Shown here piece by piece: positions 17,692 to 27,015 of a stretch of DNA of 64,000 bases (within the stretch, counting starts at the first letter, position 1; each line of letters starts with the position of its first letter). The stretch is from Candidatus Contendibacter sp. (lineage in GTDB: Bacteria; Pseudomonadota; Gammaproteobacteria; Competibacterales; Competibacteraceae), in assembly GCA_029624765.1 (NCBI GenBank), contig JARSSO010000063.1:124001-188000 (forward strand), given 5' to 3'. The position numbers were made by a program, and so were the translations under genes. A model generated the notes under the pieces. It was not told the origin of the DNA. It made no database searches and was given only the letters and a program-made list of their open reading frames with translations.

Positions 17692-18624
17692 TCAGAGGGG
17701 CAGCGTCTTTGTCTTATCCAGACCATCCTCTTCGTAGAGCGTGATTTTTACCGGGCCGCCCTCCGTTTCCAAAATTCCGAAGTTGCCGCTTCCCCCGCCA
17801 ATCCTGGGGAGCGCGGCGCCGGATGAGGTGATTTCAAAAAGATACCCACCATGCAATTGAGTGGCGTTTTTGTGGATGTCGCCGCTCAACACGATGGTTT
17901 TTTTGAATCCTTTGTCCATCAGCCACTGGTAATCCATGTAATGATCCCAGCTCTCTCCACTGCGGGTCAGGGTGCTGCCGGAGCAGAGCAGCTTGAGGCC
18001 ATTGCTGGCCTTTACCTGGTTTTCCAACCAGGTTCTCTGGGTCTTCCCAAGGAGGGAGCGGACGGGCATTTGACCATCATCCTTTTCATCGGTGGGGTCT
18101 TCTCGATAGGTTCGCCCATCAAGCATGATGATTCGAACGGGACCGTAATCGAAACTGTCCTGAATCCCGGTGTCATCGCCAGTCAGAAGATGATCGAGGG
18201 ATGGCTGGTTCGGATACTCCGGTGTGATGTTTTTTTGTTGCGCCCAGCCCTTGAACTGGAGAAAAAGATTTTTCGAGATCCGGCGTTTTTCTTGAGGGAC
18301 GGATTGCTTGCGATTGGTTCCAGCGCCACAGGAGCCGTTCCAGGCAAAGTCGTGATCATCCCAAGTGAGGCCAACCCGTTTTACCGATGCGATCAGCTTG
18401 CGGAAGGATTCGACGCCCCATTGCGCCTTGTAGCGGTTGTACATTTCGTTCGCAAATTCCTGGTTGCTCAATTTCCTTGGGCGTCCCAAGCGTGGGAAAT
18501 AGTCCATGTAGATCGTATCGCCAAGCAGAAGAAGAACTTCTGGCGCTTGGGCACGCACTCGATCCCAAACGATTTGCTTTGGATCCTCGTAGGCGTCGAA
18601 ACAGGATGTAAAGGCGATTTTCAT
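17692..18624 (-). CDS. PhoD-like metallophosphatase
   Basis: The 310-residue protein shows the binuclear metallophosphoesterase pattern of the PhoD family: LLLLGDTIYMDYF (about 31-43), WDDHDFAWN (about 88-96) and the late GDIHKNATQLHGGYLFEITSSG. PhoD enzymes cleave phosphodiesters or phosphomonoesters. Unlike classical PhoD it has no signal or Tat peptide, so it may act in the cytoplasm or be an alkaline phosphatase-like member of different specificity. GGAG precedes the ATG. It is transcribed alone, or with the methyltransferase gene upstream (91-base gap). Confidence 0.85.
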   Translation of the reverse strand: MKIAFTSCFDAYEDPKQIVWDRVRAQAPEVLLLLGDTIYMDYFPRLGRPRKLSNQEFANEMYNRYKAQWGVESFRKLIASVKRVGLTWDDHDFAWNGSCGAGTNRKQSVPQEKRRISKNLFLQFKGWAQQKNITPEYPNQPSLDHLLTGDDTGIQDSFDYGPVRIIMLDGRTYREDPTDEKDDGQMPVRSLLGKTQRTWLENQVKASNGLKLLCSGSTLTRSGESWDHYMDYQWLMDKGFKKTIVLSGDIHKNATQLHGGYLFEITSSGAALPRIGGGSGNFGILETEGGPVKITLYEEDGLDKTKTLPL

Positions 18625-18715
18625 CAGGGGTCTCCTTCAAAAGGATTAAGTGAATTTTTCGGCGCTGAGCATATAATGCCGAATTGAAGACGAATCAAGC
18701 AATCGTTAAGATCGT

Positions 18716-19315
18716 TCAGGACTTTCTTGCGACGATAATCAGATTTTGCCACTTTGATGAGGCGCCTCGAACACCAACACACTCAGTAATTATGAAGCCA
18801 CTCTGTTCCAGGAAAGTGGTCAATTGCTCTCTGGACCAATATTGAAAAGGATAATCACCATATCCTAGCGAAAAGAAGCGGCTCCACCAATTCCTGGCCA
18901 ATACTGACAAGCATTTTAAATAACCATGGTAAGGAATCGATAGCGCGATCACACCGCCAACCTGAATTTTTGGAAAGACAAGTTCAATCAGCATCGATAA
19001 ATTGTAACAGGGGTTGTTGGATTGGAGAATCAGCGCCATGTTAAAACTATCCGTGATGATCCTTCCCAAGCCATGGTTTGTCAATGGCAGCGGCAATTCA
19101 TCCACCGGTATCGATGCGGTTGGGTTGGCCAAGGGAGATCGATCAGAATCGAGGACGGTTACATAGTGGCCAGCCTTGTACAGATCAAGGCAGATGGACT
19201 GAACGCCATCGCCGATACCGAGAATTTTCGCCGCCTGGTGGCGCGCGCAGATATCCATGATTACGGATCGAACGCTATGCTGCGCGCCATTTTTTCTTAT
19301 TTTTTCATCACTCAT
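18716..19315 (-). CDS. Class I SAM-dependent methyltransferase
   Basis: The start is put at the ATG at 19315 because an exceptionally strong GAGGAGAAGGAA stands before it; a longer frame would translate the palindromic operator. The 199-residue product has a Rossmann-like motif I, ILGIGDGVQSICLDLYKAG, followed by VTVLDSD with the acidic SAM-ribose residue. The later IQVGGVIALSIPY and YWSREQLTTFLEQSGF resemble the post-motif region of UbiE/Methyltransf_11/23 proteins. Substrate is unknown. GC content is lower than in neighbouring operons. Confidence 0.78.
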   Translation of the reverse strand: MSDEKIRKNGAQHSVRSVIMDICARHQAAKILGIGDGVQSICLDLYKAGHYVTVLDSDRSPLANPTASIPVDELPLPLTNHGLGRIITDSFNMALILQSNNPCYNLSMLIELVFPKIQVGGVIALSIPYHGYLKCLSVLARNWWSRFFSLGYGDYPFQYWSREQLTTFLEQSGFIITECVGVRGASSKWQNLIIVARKS

Positions 19316-19357
19316 TTCCTTCTCCTCAAATAACCCATTTTTCAAGCAGTTCTCATG

Positions 19358-19401
19358 GCGTGTTTCAATTTGAAACACGCTCGTTTCAAATTGAAACACG
19401 C
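19358..19401. promoter_or_regulatory. Nested palindromic operator upstream of the methyltransferase gene
   Basis: Two copies of the dyad GTTTCAA-N-TTGAAAC are centred at 19369 and 19390, 21 bp apart or two helical turns. Together they also form a larger inverted repeat with perfect 19-bp arms (19358-19376 and 19383-19401) around a 6-base spacer. This is the layout of two sites for a dimeric repressor. It lies 43 bases upstream of the methyltransferase start. The remainder of 19316-19642 is AT-rich and holds no other gene I can support. Confidence 0.75.
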
Positions 19402-19642
19402 GATCATGAAGATTGAATTCCTGGAGAAAGGTCGCTCCGATGCCCCCATGACGCCACTATGTCCTAGCTTATCCAAGTAAACGGGCCAGGCGAAATCCCG
19501 AAAATATGGGATGCGGGGTATTTGAAGAATCGATTCTATGATCATAATGCTCGGTTTTATGCGCTAAATTTATTGCATGACGCGAGGTGGTCGAAATATT
19601 GCATTATCTTGCCCAGTATCACTGAATGATGGACTGACCACC

Positions 19643-20896
19643 ATGCCAAGAGCAACCAATATCATCGGAATAGTTCTTGCCCAGTCTCTTTTGATAATGA
19701 ACGCCCAAGCGGAAGATACTTCGGCGCGAGTCTTGCCCCAAGGGGTTTCCCTATTCGACGCCACGTTTTACCAGTATTTCCCGATCGAAAATCGCTATGG
19801 GGCAGAAGGAGACTCAGAAGCTCTTGCGGCGGACTTCAATACGGAGCTGAACAGTCGGGTGTTTCCCGCGCTGTCTGGATTGAATCTCCTGGTCGGCGGT
19901 AACGCCACGCTTGGGCAATCGGTGGTGGAATCCAGACTGACTTCCCGTTTGTCGGAATTCAATCTGGCTTATGGGTTGACCGAAAAATCGACGCTGGTTG
20001 TCAAGATACCCTATGGCTATGTAAAAAATGAAATTCGAGCCAGCCTGGATGCCTCCCAAGCCAATGTCGGAAAAAATCCGCTGTTCGGAACGCCATCGGA
20101 CCCTTTTCGCAGCCCCCTGACCCCAATCGCCGCCGGCGGGATACGTTTGAGCGATGAAGATATCCAAAATCTCCTGGGCAAGGGACTGGATGTCAATCGA
20201 GATGGGGTTGCCGATATTCCTGGTTATGGGTATGAACGTTTCGAAACCTTTTCCGACAACGGGATTGGCGATGTCGAGCTTTACGCCAAATACCAATTTT
20301 ACGATCAGAAACCGTGGCGGTTGGCGTTGGCTTCCGGGCTGAGATTTCCCACCGGCAAGGTGAAGGATATCGATAATCTTGCGGCGTTGGATTTTGGGGA
20401 CGGACAGACCGATATTTTGTTTCGTTTTCATGCGGATTATGGAGTGACTGAAAACTTGCAACTGAATTTTACCACCCGCTATGATTTACAATTGCCGGAC
20501 CGCCAAACCTTGCGCGTACCCCAATCGGTCGATCAGCCGATCACCCGAGATATCGAGGAAGTTGATCGAAACCTTGGAGACGTTTTCGGGTTGGATTTGA
20601 TAGGTCTCTACCAATTCACGCTAGAATGGTCGGCTTCCCTGAGATACAGCTTCGCTCGGAAGTTTCAGGATGATATCGATGGCGATCCTGGTTTGGTCTA
20701 TTCATCCCTGGAACAGGAATCCGAGAGCGAAAACCAACGGGTGGCCGTGACTTTCGGCTATTCGACCCTACGCCGGTATCAGGATAAAACAGCCAAGATA
20801 CCTTTCTATGCCAATCTCGGCTATCGCAGTCGGTTCGCTGGTAAAAATACCGTCGTTTCGCGGTATGTCTCGCTGAATATCGGGGCTTTATTCTGA
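19643..20896 (+). CDS. Outer-membrane beta-barrel protein
   Basis: Starting at the ATG at 19643 gives a signal peptide ending NAQA before EDTSA; the frame can be extended to 19577 but that adds polar residues in front of the signal. The mature ~390 residues are rich in alternating strands with aromatic girdles, such as LYAKYQFYDQKPWRLALASGL and LQLNFTTRYDLQLP. The last residue is Phe (NIGALF), the usual outer-membrane assembly signal. It resembles the phenol-degradation MetA-like/transporter barrel group. A calcium-binding-like DVNRDGVADIPG occurs near residue 190. The two-component genes follow 91 bases downstream. Confidence 0.8.
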   Translation: MPRATNIIGIVLAQSLLIMNAQAEDTSARVLPQGVSLFDATFYQYFPIENRYGAEGDSEALAADFNTELNSRVFPALSGLNLLVGGNATLGQSVVESRLTSRLSEFNLAYGLTEKSTLVVKIPYGYVKNEIRASLDASQANVGKNPLFGTPSDPFRSPLTPIAAGGIRLSDEDIQNLLGKGLDVNRDGVADIPGYGYERFETFSDNGIGDVELYAKYQFYDQKPWRLALASGLRFPTGKVKDIDNLAALDFGDGQTDILFRFHADYGVTENLQLNFTTRYDLQLPDRQTLRVPQSVDQPITRDIEEVDRNLGDVFGLDLIGLYQFTLEWSASLRYSFARKFQDDIDGDPGLVYSSLEQESESENQRVAVTFGYSTLRRYQDKTAKIPFYANLGYRSRFAGKNTVVSRYVSLNIGALF

Positions 20897-20987
20897 TCGC
20901 GGTTGATCGGCGCCGGCTCGGCGAGCGGTTTTCGATTGCTCGCCGCGGAGGGAGCCGAGAGATTGCGCGATTTCAACTGGAGCAACC

Positions 20988-21704
20988 ATGATGACGATTA
21001 CCGTCGATCAAATCATTCGAGTGGGTTTGGTCGAGGATCAAGCCGAAACCCTGTCGCGCATGATCGCCGCCGTTCGATCCAGTGCCGACATGAAGGTCCT
21101 ATTCCACGCGGCTTCGGTTGCCGAAGCCACCAGGGCGTTGGCGAGATACAGCCCCGATGTCCTTCTGGTCGATCTGGGATTGCCGGATGGCTCCGGCCTC
21201 GATGTGATTGGCCTGGCTTCCAGAAAGCACCCGGCCTGCGAAACGATGGTATTTTCCATGTTTGGCGACGAGGCGCTGGTCCTCGCCAGCATCGAAGCCG
21301 GCGCCAGCGGTTATCTGCTCAAGGACACGCCAGGAGTGGCGCTTGAAGACTCGATTCGCCAGGTTCGTTCAGGTGGTTCGCCGATGAGCCCGATCATCGC
21401 GCGTCGAATCCTGCAACGGCTGCGCAAGAGTCCGCCGACCGCCGACCCGGCGATGGCCGAAGTTTCCGGCGGGCCAGTCCCCGAGGTTGAAAAGCCCGCT
21501 TTGACGGAACGGGAAACCGAAATTCTCGTCCTGATCTCGCGCGGCTACACCTACTCCGAGGTTGCCAGCCTGTTATCGGTGAGTGTCCACACGATCCAAA
21601 CCCATATCAAGCACCTGTATGGCAAGCTCGGCGTCCATTCCCGCTCGGAAGCGGTGTTCGAGGCTTCCAGGATGGGGCTGCTGCGGGGGCTGCTGGATCG
21701 ATGA
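20988..21704 (+). CDS. NarL/LuxR-family response regulator
   Basis: The 238-residue protein has a receiver domain (about 10-130) with phosphoacceptor Asp62 in LLVDLGLPDG and a conserved Lys in YLLKDT. A linker leads to a LuxR-type helix-turn-helix (about 170-235) with LTERETEILVLISRGYTYSEVA. GGAG precedes the ATG. The sensor kinase begins 5 bases after its stop, so the two genes form a two-component pair. Targets are unknown; the upstream barrel protein is a reasonable candidate. Confidence 0.93.
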   Translation: MMTITVDQIIRVGLVEDQAETLSRMIAAVRSSADMKVLFHAASVAEATRALARYSPDVLLVDLGLPDGSGLDVIGLASRKHPACETMVFSMFGDEALVLASIEAGASGYLLKDTPGVALEDSIRQVRSGGSPMSPIIARRILQRLRKSPPTADPAMAEVSGGPVPEVEKPALTERETEILVLISRGYTYSEVASLLSVSVHTIQTHIKHLYGKLGVHSRSEAVFEASRMGLLRGLLDR

Positions 21705-21708
21705 CGCC

Positions 21709-23610
21709 ATGCTCCTCCTGATTCGGATCGCGCTCGTTCTGGTCGGTCTCGCCGCGCCGTCCGCCGCCAGCGTCGGAATCCCGGATTCGGGCGTGACAAT
21801 CCGCGAAGCCCTGGCGACCGTCACCATCGATGGCGAGGCGCCGTCCAATCCGAGAAAGGTCCGGTTGCCCTACCGCTGGGACGATTTCTCCGGCCGACGG
21901 GATGGACAGGCCCGCTTCGAGATCCGACTCGATCTGCTCGACAACGCGCCCGATGGACCGCGAGCGATCTATTTGGCCAAGGTCGGCAATCAATTCGAGG
22001 TTCGAATCAACGGCGTCCTCGTCAGCGCGCCTCTCGATTCCCAAAGCCCGCGCCTGGATCTCGCCAAGGCCCCCCGTCTGGTGACCATTCCACAGGCGCT
22101 GTTGCGGGGCGACGACCGCCTGGAAATCACGATTCAGGCCCAGTTCTTGCGCCGCGGTGGCTTGTCGATGATTGACTTCGGCGTCGAAAGCGACTTGCAA
22201 CGGGAATTCAACGCGGTCTACCAGTGGCGTATCCTGGGGTCGCTGGTCGTGGTGAGCATCAGCGTGGCGCTGGGGGTGTTCTCCCTGTTGCTCTGGTCGC
22301 GGCAGCAGGTTGTCTTGTACTGGGTGTTCGGCATCGCCGAACTGGTCTGGGCTTTTCGCGTCGGCGATGTATTGATCGAAGAACCACCGCTCGGTTGGCC
22401 CGCCTGGGGCGCGGCGGTCGCTTTCGCCTACGCGCTCTACGTCGGCTTCACCGCCCGGCTGACCATGCTGGTGCTGGGCGTGGAGCGCGGCTGGTTCCGG
22501 CTGGCCTGGCGGGCGTATCTTCTCGGCGCGGCGGCAACCAGCGTGATCGGGTTCGCACGGGGTTACGTCCTGCTCTGGACGACTTGGCTGGGACTCATGA
22601 TCGGTCTGGCCACGCTTTGCGCGGGCGTCGCGATCCGTTCCGCCTGGCTCGGCCGCGGGCTCGATCAGACGCTGCTGGCCTTTTCCCTCACGGTCTCCGT
22701 GCTGGTCGGCATCCGGGATTGGGTTTACGTCTGGTTCACGCCGGATGCTTTTGGCGAAACCTCGTGGGTCCGGTACATGTCGGTTCTGTTCTGCTTGACG
22801 ATGGGCTTTATCATCGCGGACCGCTACACGCGCGCCGCCCGCGAATTGCGCGCTTTGAATCAAACCCTCGCCGAACGAGTGGCGGAACGGGAGCGGCAAC
22901 TTGCCGCCTCCTTCGAGCGAACCAGGGAAGCCTTGCAGCAGGCCGCCGTGCTGGCGGAGCGCCAACGTCTGATGCGCGACATGCACGATGGGTTGGGAAG
23001 CCGGCTAAGCGGCGCGCTCGGGGTGCTGCGCCGCGACGACGCCTCGTCCCACTCGGTCGCGGTCGAATACCTCAGCGAAGCCCTTGAGGAATTGAAGCTC
23101 GCGGTCGACTCGCTTCAGGACTACGGCGGGGATATCGACACCGTGCTGGGCAATCTGCGCTACCGGTTGCGGGATCGCCTGAAAGCGGCCGGTGTGAACC
23201 TGATTTGGCGGGCGCAACCGCTGCCGCCGTTCGAGGAGCTCACGCCGACCGGCGTCCGCAGCATCCAGCATTTAATGCTGGAGGCCATCGCCAACGCGAT
23301 GCGACATGGCGCCGCCACCGAGATCGTGGTGACGACCCGCTTCGATCCGGAAGCCGGTTGCGCGTGGATCGTGATCGAGGACAACGGGCGGGGGTTCGAT
23401 CCCGATGCCGTCCAGGGCGGTCGCGGCCTGGCCCTCATCAAGCAGCGGGCGCGGGAGTTGGGCGGGGAAGCGGTGATCGGAGTGGGTCCCGGTGGCGGTT
23501 GTCAGGTGCAAGTGCGGTTGCCGTATGGATCGGCGGAGCCCCCGGAATGCCGCCCAGTCCAACTCTCTGATAAAGTCACCCGATCCACCGGCAACGAGGC
23601 AAGCCCATGA
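21709..23610 (+). CDS. 7TMR-DISM sensor histidine kinase (NarX-like kinase core)
   Basis: The ATG at 21709 gives a signal-peptide-like start (LLLIRIALVLVGLAAPSAAS). A periplasmic beta domain of about 170 residues follows, then about seven transmembrane segments (200-385), the arrangement of 7TMR-DISM receptors. The cytoplasmic part has a coiled coil (RALNQTLAERVAERERQLAA), a HisKA_3 box ERQRLMRDMHDGLGSRL with the phospho-His, and an HATPase domain with NAMRHGA and DNGRGFDP. The product is 633 residues. It forms a pair with the regulator upstream. Its last four bases overlap moaD (ATGA), an odd joining of signalling and molybdopterin genes. Confidence 0.9.
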   Translation: MLLLIRIALVLVGLAAPSAASVGIPDSGVTIREALATVTIDGEAPSNPRKVRLPYRWDDFSGRRDGQARFEIRLDLLDNAPDGPRAIYLAKVGNQFEVRINGVLVSAPLDSQSPRLDLAKAPRLVTIPQALLRGDDRLEITIQAQFLRRGGLSMIDFGVESDLQREFNAVYQWRILGSLVVVSISVALGVFSLLLWSRQQVVLYWVFGIAELVWAFRVGDVLIEEPPLGWPAWGAAVAFAYALYVGFTARLTMLVLGVERGWFRLAWRAYLLGAAATSVIGFARGYVLLWTTWLGLMIGLATLCAGVAIRSAWLGRGLDQTLLAFSLTVSVLVGIRDWVYVWFTPDAFGETSWVRYMSVLFCLTMGFIIADRYTRAARELRALNQTLAERVAERERQLAASFERTREALQQAAVLAERQRLMRDMHDGLGSRLSGALGVLRRDDASSHSVAVEYLSEALEELKLAVDSLQDYGGDIDTVLGNLRYRLRDRLKAAGVNLIWRAQPLPPFEELTPTGVRSIQHLMLEAIANAMRHGAATEIVVTTRFDPEAGCAWIVIEDNGRGFDPDAVQGGRGLALIKQRARELGGEAVIGVGPGGGCQVQVRLPYGSAEPPECRPVQLSDKVTRSTGNEASP

Positions 23611-23840
23611 GCATTCAAGTGAAATATTTCGCCAGTCTGCGCGACCGGCTGGGCCGCGCCGAGGATCGGCTCGCCGCCACCGAGGGAATGACCGTCGCGG
23701 CGGTTTGGACGGCGCTATGGCCGGAAACGCCGTTGCCGCCGAACACGCTGGCGGCGGTGAATATGGAATACGCCAGCCCCGGGCAACTCGTGCGCGACGG
23801 CGACGAGGTGGCGTTTTTCCCGCCGGTGACCGGGGGGTAG
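23607..23840 (+). CDS. moaD: Molybdopterin synthase small subunit
   Basis: MoaD is the ubiquitin-like sulfur carrier of molybdopterin synthase. The 77-residue protein starts MSIQVKYFASLRDRLG and ends in the required double glycine (PPVTGG), which is thiocarboxylated for transfer to precursor Z. It overlaps the sensor-kinase stop by four bases and is followed three bases later by moaE, its catalytic partner. Confidence 0.95.
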   Translation: MSIQVKYFASLRDRLGRAEDRLAATEGMTVAAVWTALWPETPLPPNTLAAVNMEYASPGQLVRDGDEVAFFPPVTGG

Positions 23841-23843
23841 CGG

Positions 23844-24281
23844 ATGAACATCGAATTGCGGGACGCGCCTTTCGAGCCGCTGGCGGAACTGGAACGCCAT
23901 CAGGCCAGCCAGGACGCATTGCGGGGCCGCTACGGCGCGACGGCGATCTTCGTCGGCACCATGCGCGACTTCAACGACGGCGAGCCGGTGCGCGGGATGA
24001 CGCTGGAACACTATCCCGGCATGACCGAGCGGCATCTGCGACGGATCGTCGAAACCGCAATCCAGGAATGGTCGTTGCTGGATGCCCTGGTCATCCACCG
24101 GGTCGGCGCGTTGCGGCCCAGCGATCCCATCGTGCTGGTGGCCGCGTGGTCGGCGCATCGAGCGGCGGCGTTCGCGGCTTGCCGGTTCATCATGGAGGAA
24201 TTGAAGGCGAAGGCGCCGTTCTGGAAGCGTGAGGACGCCGCCGCCGGGACGCGGTGGGTGGAGCGCAACACGCCGGGTTGA
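23844..24281 (+). CDS. moaE: Molybdopterin synthase catalytic subunit
   Basis: MoaE inserts sulfur from MoaD thiocarboxylate into precursor Z to make molybdopterin. The 145-residue protein has the family core ALRGRYGATAIFVGTMRDFNDG, HRVGALRPSDPIVLVAAWSAHR and the FIMEELKAKAPFWKRE segment with the conserved lysines that line the active site. It follows moaD directly. No other moa gene lies in the window, so MoaA-C must be elsewhere. Confidence 0.95.
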   Translation: MNIELRDAPFEPLAELERHQASQDALRGRYGATAIFVGTMRDFNDGEPVRGMTLEHYPGMTERHLRRIVETAIQEWSLLDALVIHRVGALRPSDPIVLVAAWSAHRAAAFAACRFIMEELKAKAPFWKREDAAAGTRWVERNTPG

Positions 24282-24332
24282 GCAGTCGGCGGCACGGGTG
24301 CGTTCCAGCGGGCGATTCGGTATGCTGCATGG

Positions 24333-24968
24333 ATGAACGAACCCGCCCCCAATACCCTCATCGCCCGCCGCTTCCGAGGATTCCTGCCGGTCATCGTGGA
24401 CGTCGAAACCGGCGGCCTCAACGCCCAGACCGATGCCCTGCTGGAAATCGCCGCCGTCATCGTGCGCATGGATTGGCAGGGCTATCTGCGCCCCGCCGGG
24501 ACGCTGGCCTACCACGTTCAACCCTTCCCCGGCGCGCGGTTGGACCCTGCTTCGATGGCGGTGAACGGCATCGATCCCGATCATCCGTTCCGCTTCGCCG
24601 TGCCGGAACGGGAAGCGCTGGAGGCCATCTTTCGGGAGGTGCGCCGGGAAGTGCGCGAAACCGGTTGCACCCGCGCCATTCTGGTGGGCCACAACGCATT
24701 TTTCGACCTGGCGTTTCTGAACGCGGCGGCCGCCCGCGCCAGGATCAAGCGCAATCCCTTCCATCCGTTCAGCAACTTCGATACGGTTTCCCTGGCCGGC
24801 CTGGCGTTCGGCCAAACGGTGCTGGGGCGGACGCTCCGGGCGGCGGGCATCCCGTGGAACGAGAGTGAGGCGCATTCGGCGATTTACGACGCCGAGCGCA
24901 CGGCGGAACTGTTCTGTCAGATCGTCAACCGCTGGAAGGAGATGGGTGGCTGGACGGCGGAAGACTGA
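24333..24968 (+). CDS. rnt: Ribonuclease T
   Basis: RNase T is a DEDDh 3'-5' exoribonuclease that trims tRNA and 5S/23S rRNA ends. The 211-residue product has Exo I PVIVDVETGGLN (Asp23 and Glu25), Exo II ILVGHNAFFDLAFLN and Exo III EAHSAIYDAERTAELF with the catalytic His and Asp. The family is essentially restricted to gammaproteobacteria, which helps place the organism. It is monocistronic and converges with the hybrid kinase gene. Confidence 0.95.
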   Translation: MNEPAPNTLIARRFRGFLPVIVDVETGGLNAQTDALLEIAAVIVRMDWQGYLRPAGTLAYHVQPFPGARLDPASMAVNGIDPDHPFRFAVPEREALEAIFREVRREVRETGCTRAILVGHNAFFDLAFLNAAAARARIKRNPFHPFSNFDTVSLAGLAFGQTVLGRTLRAAGIPWNESEAHSAIYDAERTAELFCQIVNRWKEMGGWTAED

Positions 24969-24998
24969 ATCGCCGACAAACCCGCTCCCACGGCAACC

Positions 24999-27014
24999 CT
25001 AACCGCCAGTCTTGCCGACGGGGCCGAGCCAGCGCGCGAGCGTCTCGGCCAATTGTTCCCGGCTGAACGGCTTGCTCAGATAATCGTCCATGCCGGCGGC
25101 GACGCAACGCTCGCGAAACCCCTTGTCGACGTTGGCGGTCAGGGCGACGACCGGGGTTCGGCGCTGGCCCGGCGCTTCCCGCCGCCGCAATTCGGCGGTG
25201 GTTTCGAAGCCGTCCATGATCGGCATGTAGCAGTCCATCAGCACCAGATCGAAACGTTGCCGGTCCAGGGCCGCCAGTGCCTTCTGACCATCTTCGACCG
25301 CGGTGAACTGGCAACCCAGCAGCTCCAGCATGGCGATAGCCACCGCCTGATTGACCGCGTTATCTTCCACCACCAGCACCTTGGCTCCGAAAGTCGGTGG
25401 CGCGTCGGCGCGCGACGCGGGGGACGGCAAGGGCGCGACCTGCTCGTTGGCGCCGACGGTCGCCAGGCGGACGGTGAACCAGAACCGGGAACCCCGTTTG
25501 GAAACGCTCTCAACGTTGATGTCGCCGCCCATCAGGCGCACCAGCCGGCGCGAGATGGCCAGGCCCAGCCCCACGCCGCCATGGCGCCGCGTGGCCGAGC
25601 CGTCGGCTTGCACGAAGGACTGGAAAATCCGGGCCTGTGCTTTCGGGGCGATCCCGATGCCGGTGTCCGTGACGTCGATGCGGGCGATCAGGGTGGCGGC
25701 GTCGCGCTCCAGCGCCCGCAGATGGATCGCCACCTCGCCCGCGTCGGTGAATTTGATGGCGTTTCCCAACAGATTCACCACGACCTGGCGGAGCCGGATC
25801 GGGTCGCCGCGCACGCGGGCGGGAAAATCCGGCGCCAATTCCATCCGCAGTCGCAAGCCCTTGGCGCGCGCTCGTTCGTCGAACAACGCCGCCGTTTCCT
25901 CCAGCATTTCGCGCAAATCGAAATCCACGGGCCGCAGATCCAGTTTGCCCGCCTCGATCTTGGAGAAATCCAGAATTTCGTCGATCAAGCCGAGCAACGT
26001 CCGGCCGGATTGCGCCAGGATACTGGCGTAGCGTCGTTGCTCATGGTTGAGGGGGGTGCCCAGAAGCAGCTCCACCATGCCCAGCACACCGTTCAAAGGG
26101 GTGCGAATTTCATGGCTCATGGTGGCCAGAAACTCCGATTTGGCTTGACTGGCGGCTTCGGCGACCGCCTTGGCTTGTTGCAGATCCCACGTGCGCTGTT
26201 CGACCAGATCCTCCAGATAATCGCGGTAGTGGCGTAGTTCCTCCTCGATCCGTCGCCGCTCGGTCACATCGCGGAACACCAGCACCCCTCCCATCTTGTT
26301 GCCCTGTTCGTCGCGGATGGGGGCGGCGCTGTCGTCGATGGGGCGTTCCTCGCCATTCCTGGTGACCAGCAGCGTTGGGTTCACCAAATCCGTCACCGCT
26401 CCAGTCTCAAGCGCGCGGTCGAGGGGATTGGCGGGCGGCGTTCGCATGGCTTCGTCCATGATCCGGAACACGTCCGCGACGGGTTTACCGGCGGCCTCCT
26501 GACGGGACCAGCCGGTCAGGCGTTCCGCTTGCGGATTCAGGAAGGTAACGACGCCCTGGGCGTCGGTGGCGATCACCGCGTCCCCGATACTGTTCAGGGT
26601 GGTCGCCAGCCAGTGTTCGCTTTCCTTCAGCCTGCGTTCCATCCCGTGGCGATACAGCGCCATTTCGAGGGTGGCGCGCAAGTTCGCCTCTTCAAACGGC
26701 TTGACCAGGTACGCGAAGGGACCGCTCACCTTGGCGCGCGCCAGGGTGTGATCGTCCGAGTAGGCGGTCAGATAGACAACGGGCACATCGAGGGACGCCT
26801 GAATCTGGGTGGCGGCGGTAATCCCATCCATGTCGCCCTCCAGCATGATGTCCATCAGCACCAGATCGGGCCGGAGCGCCAGCGCCTGGCGCACGGCTTC
26901 CTCGCCGGAAGCGACCACCGCGGGCACCGCGTATCCGAGGTTGCGCAACGTGCGCTGAATCGACAGGGCGATCAGCCCCTCGTCCTCGACAACCATGACG
27001 TTCGCTTTCGCCAT
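24999..27014 (-). CDS. Hybrid histidine kinase (REC-PAS-HisKA-HATPase-REC)
   Basis: The start is the ATG at 27014, preceded by GAGAGAA, which begins directly with the receiver domain. The 671 residues comprise REC1 (about 5-120, Asp55 in VLMDIM), PAS (135-250), a coiled coil, HisKA with His301 in SHEIRTPLNG, HATPase (about 400-515, with DTGIGIAPK and GVGLGLAISRRLV) and REC2 (about 550-665, Asp in LVLMDCYMPIMDG). There is no membrane segment. It starts one base after the stop of the multi-PAS kinase, so the two are co-transcribed, and REC1 is the likely acceptor from that kinase. Confidence 0.93.
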   Translation of the reverse strand: MAKANVMVVEDEGLIALSIQRTLRNLGYAVPAVVASGEEAVRQALALRPDLVLMDIMLEGDMDGITAATQIQASLDVPVVYLTAYSDDHTLARAKVSGPFAYLVKPFEEANLRATLEMALYRHGMERRLKESEHWLATTLNSIGDAVIATDAQGVVTFLNPQAERLTGWSRQEAAGKPVADVFRIMDEAMRTPPANPLDRALETGAVTDLVNPTLLVTRNGEERPIDDSAAPIRDEQGNKMGGVLVFRDVTERRRIEEELRHYRDYLEDLVEQRTWDLQQAKAVAEAASQAKSEFLATMSHEIRTPLNGVLGMVELLLGTPLNHEQRRYASILAQSGRTLLGLIDEILDFSKIEAGKLDLRPVDFDLREMLEETAALFDERARAKGLRLRMELAPDFPARVRGDPIRLRQVVVNLLGNAIKFTDAGEVAIHLRALERDAATLIARIDVTDTGIGIAPKAQARIFQSFVQADGSATRRHGGVGLGLAISRRLVRLMGGDINVESVSKRGSRFWFTVRLATVGANEQVAPLPSPASRADAPPTFGAKVLVVEDNAVNQAVAIAMLELLGCQFTAVEDGQKALAALDRQRFDLVLMDCYMPIMDGFETTAELRRREAPGQRRTPVVALTANVDKGFRERCVAAGMDDYLSKPFSREQLAETLARWLGPVGKTGG

Positions 27015-27015
27015 G

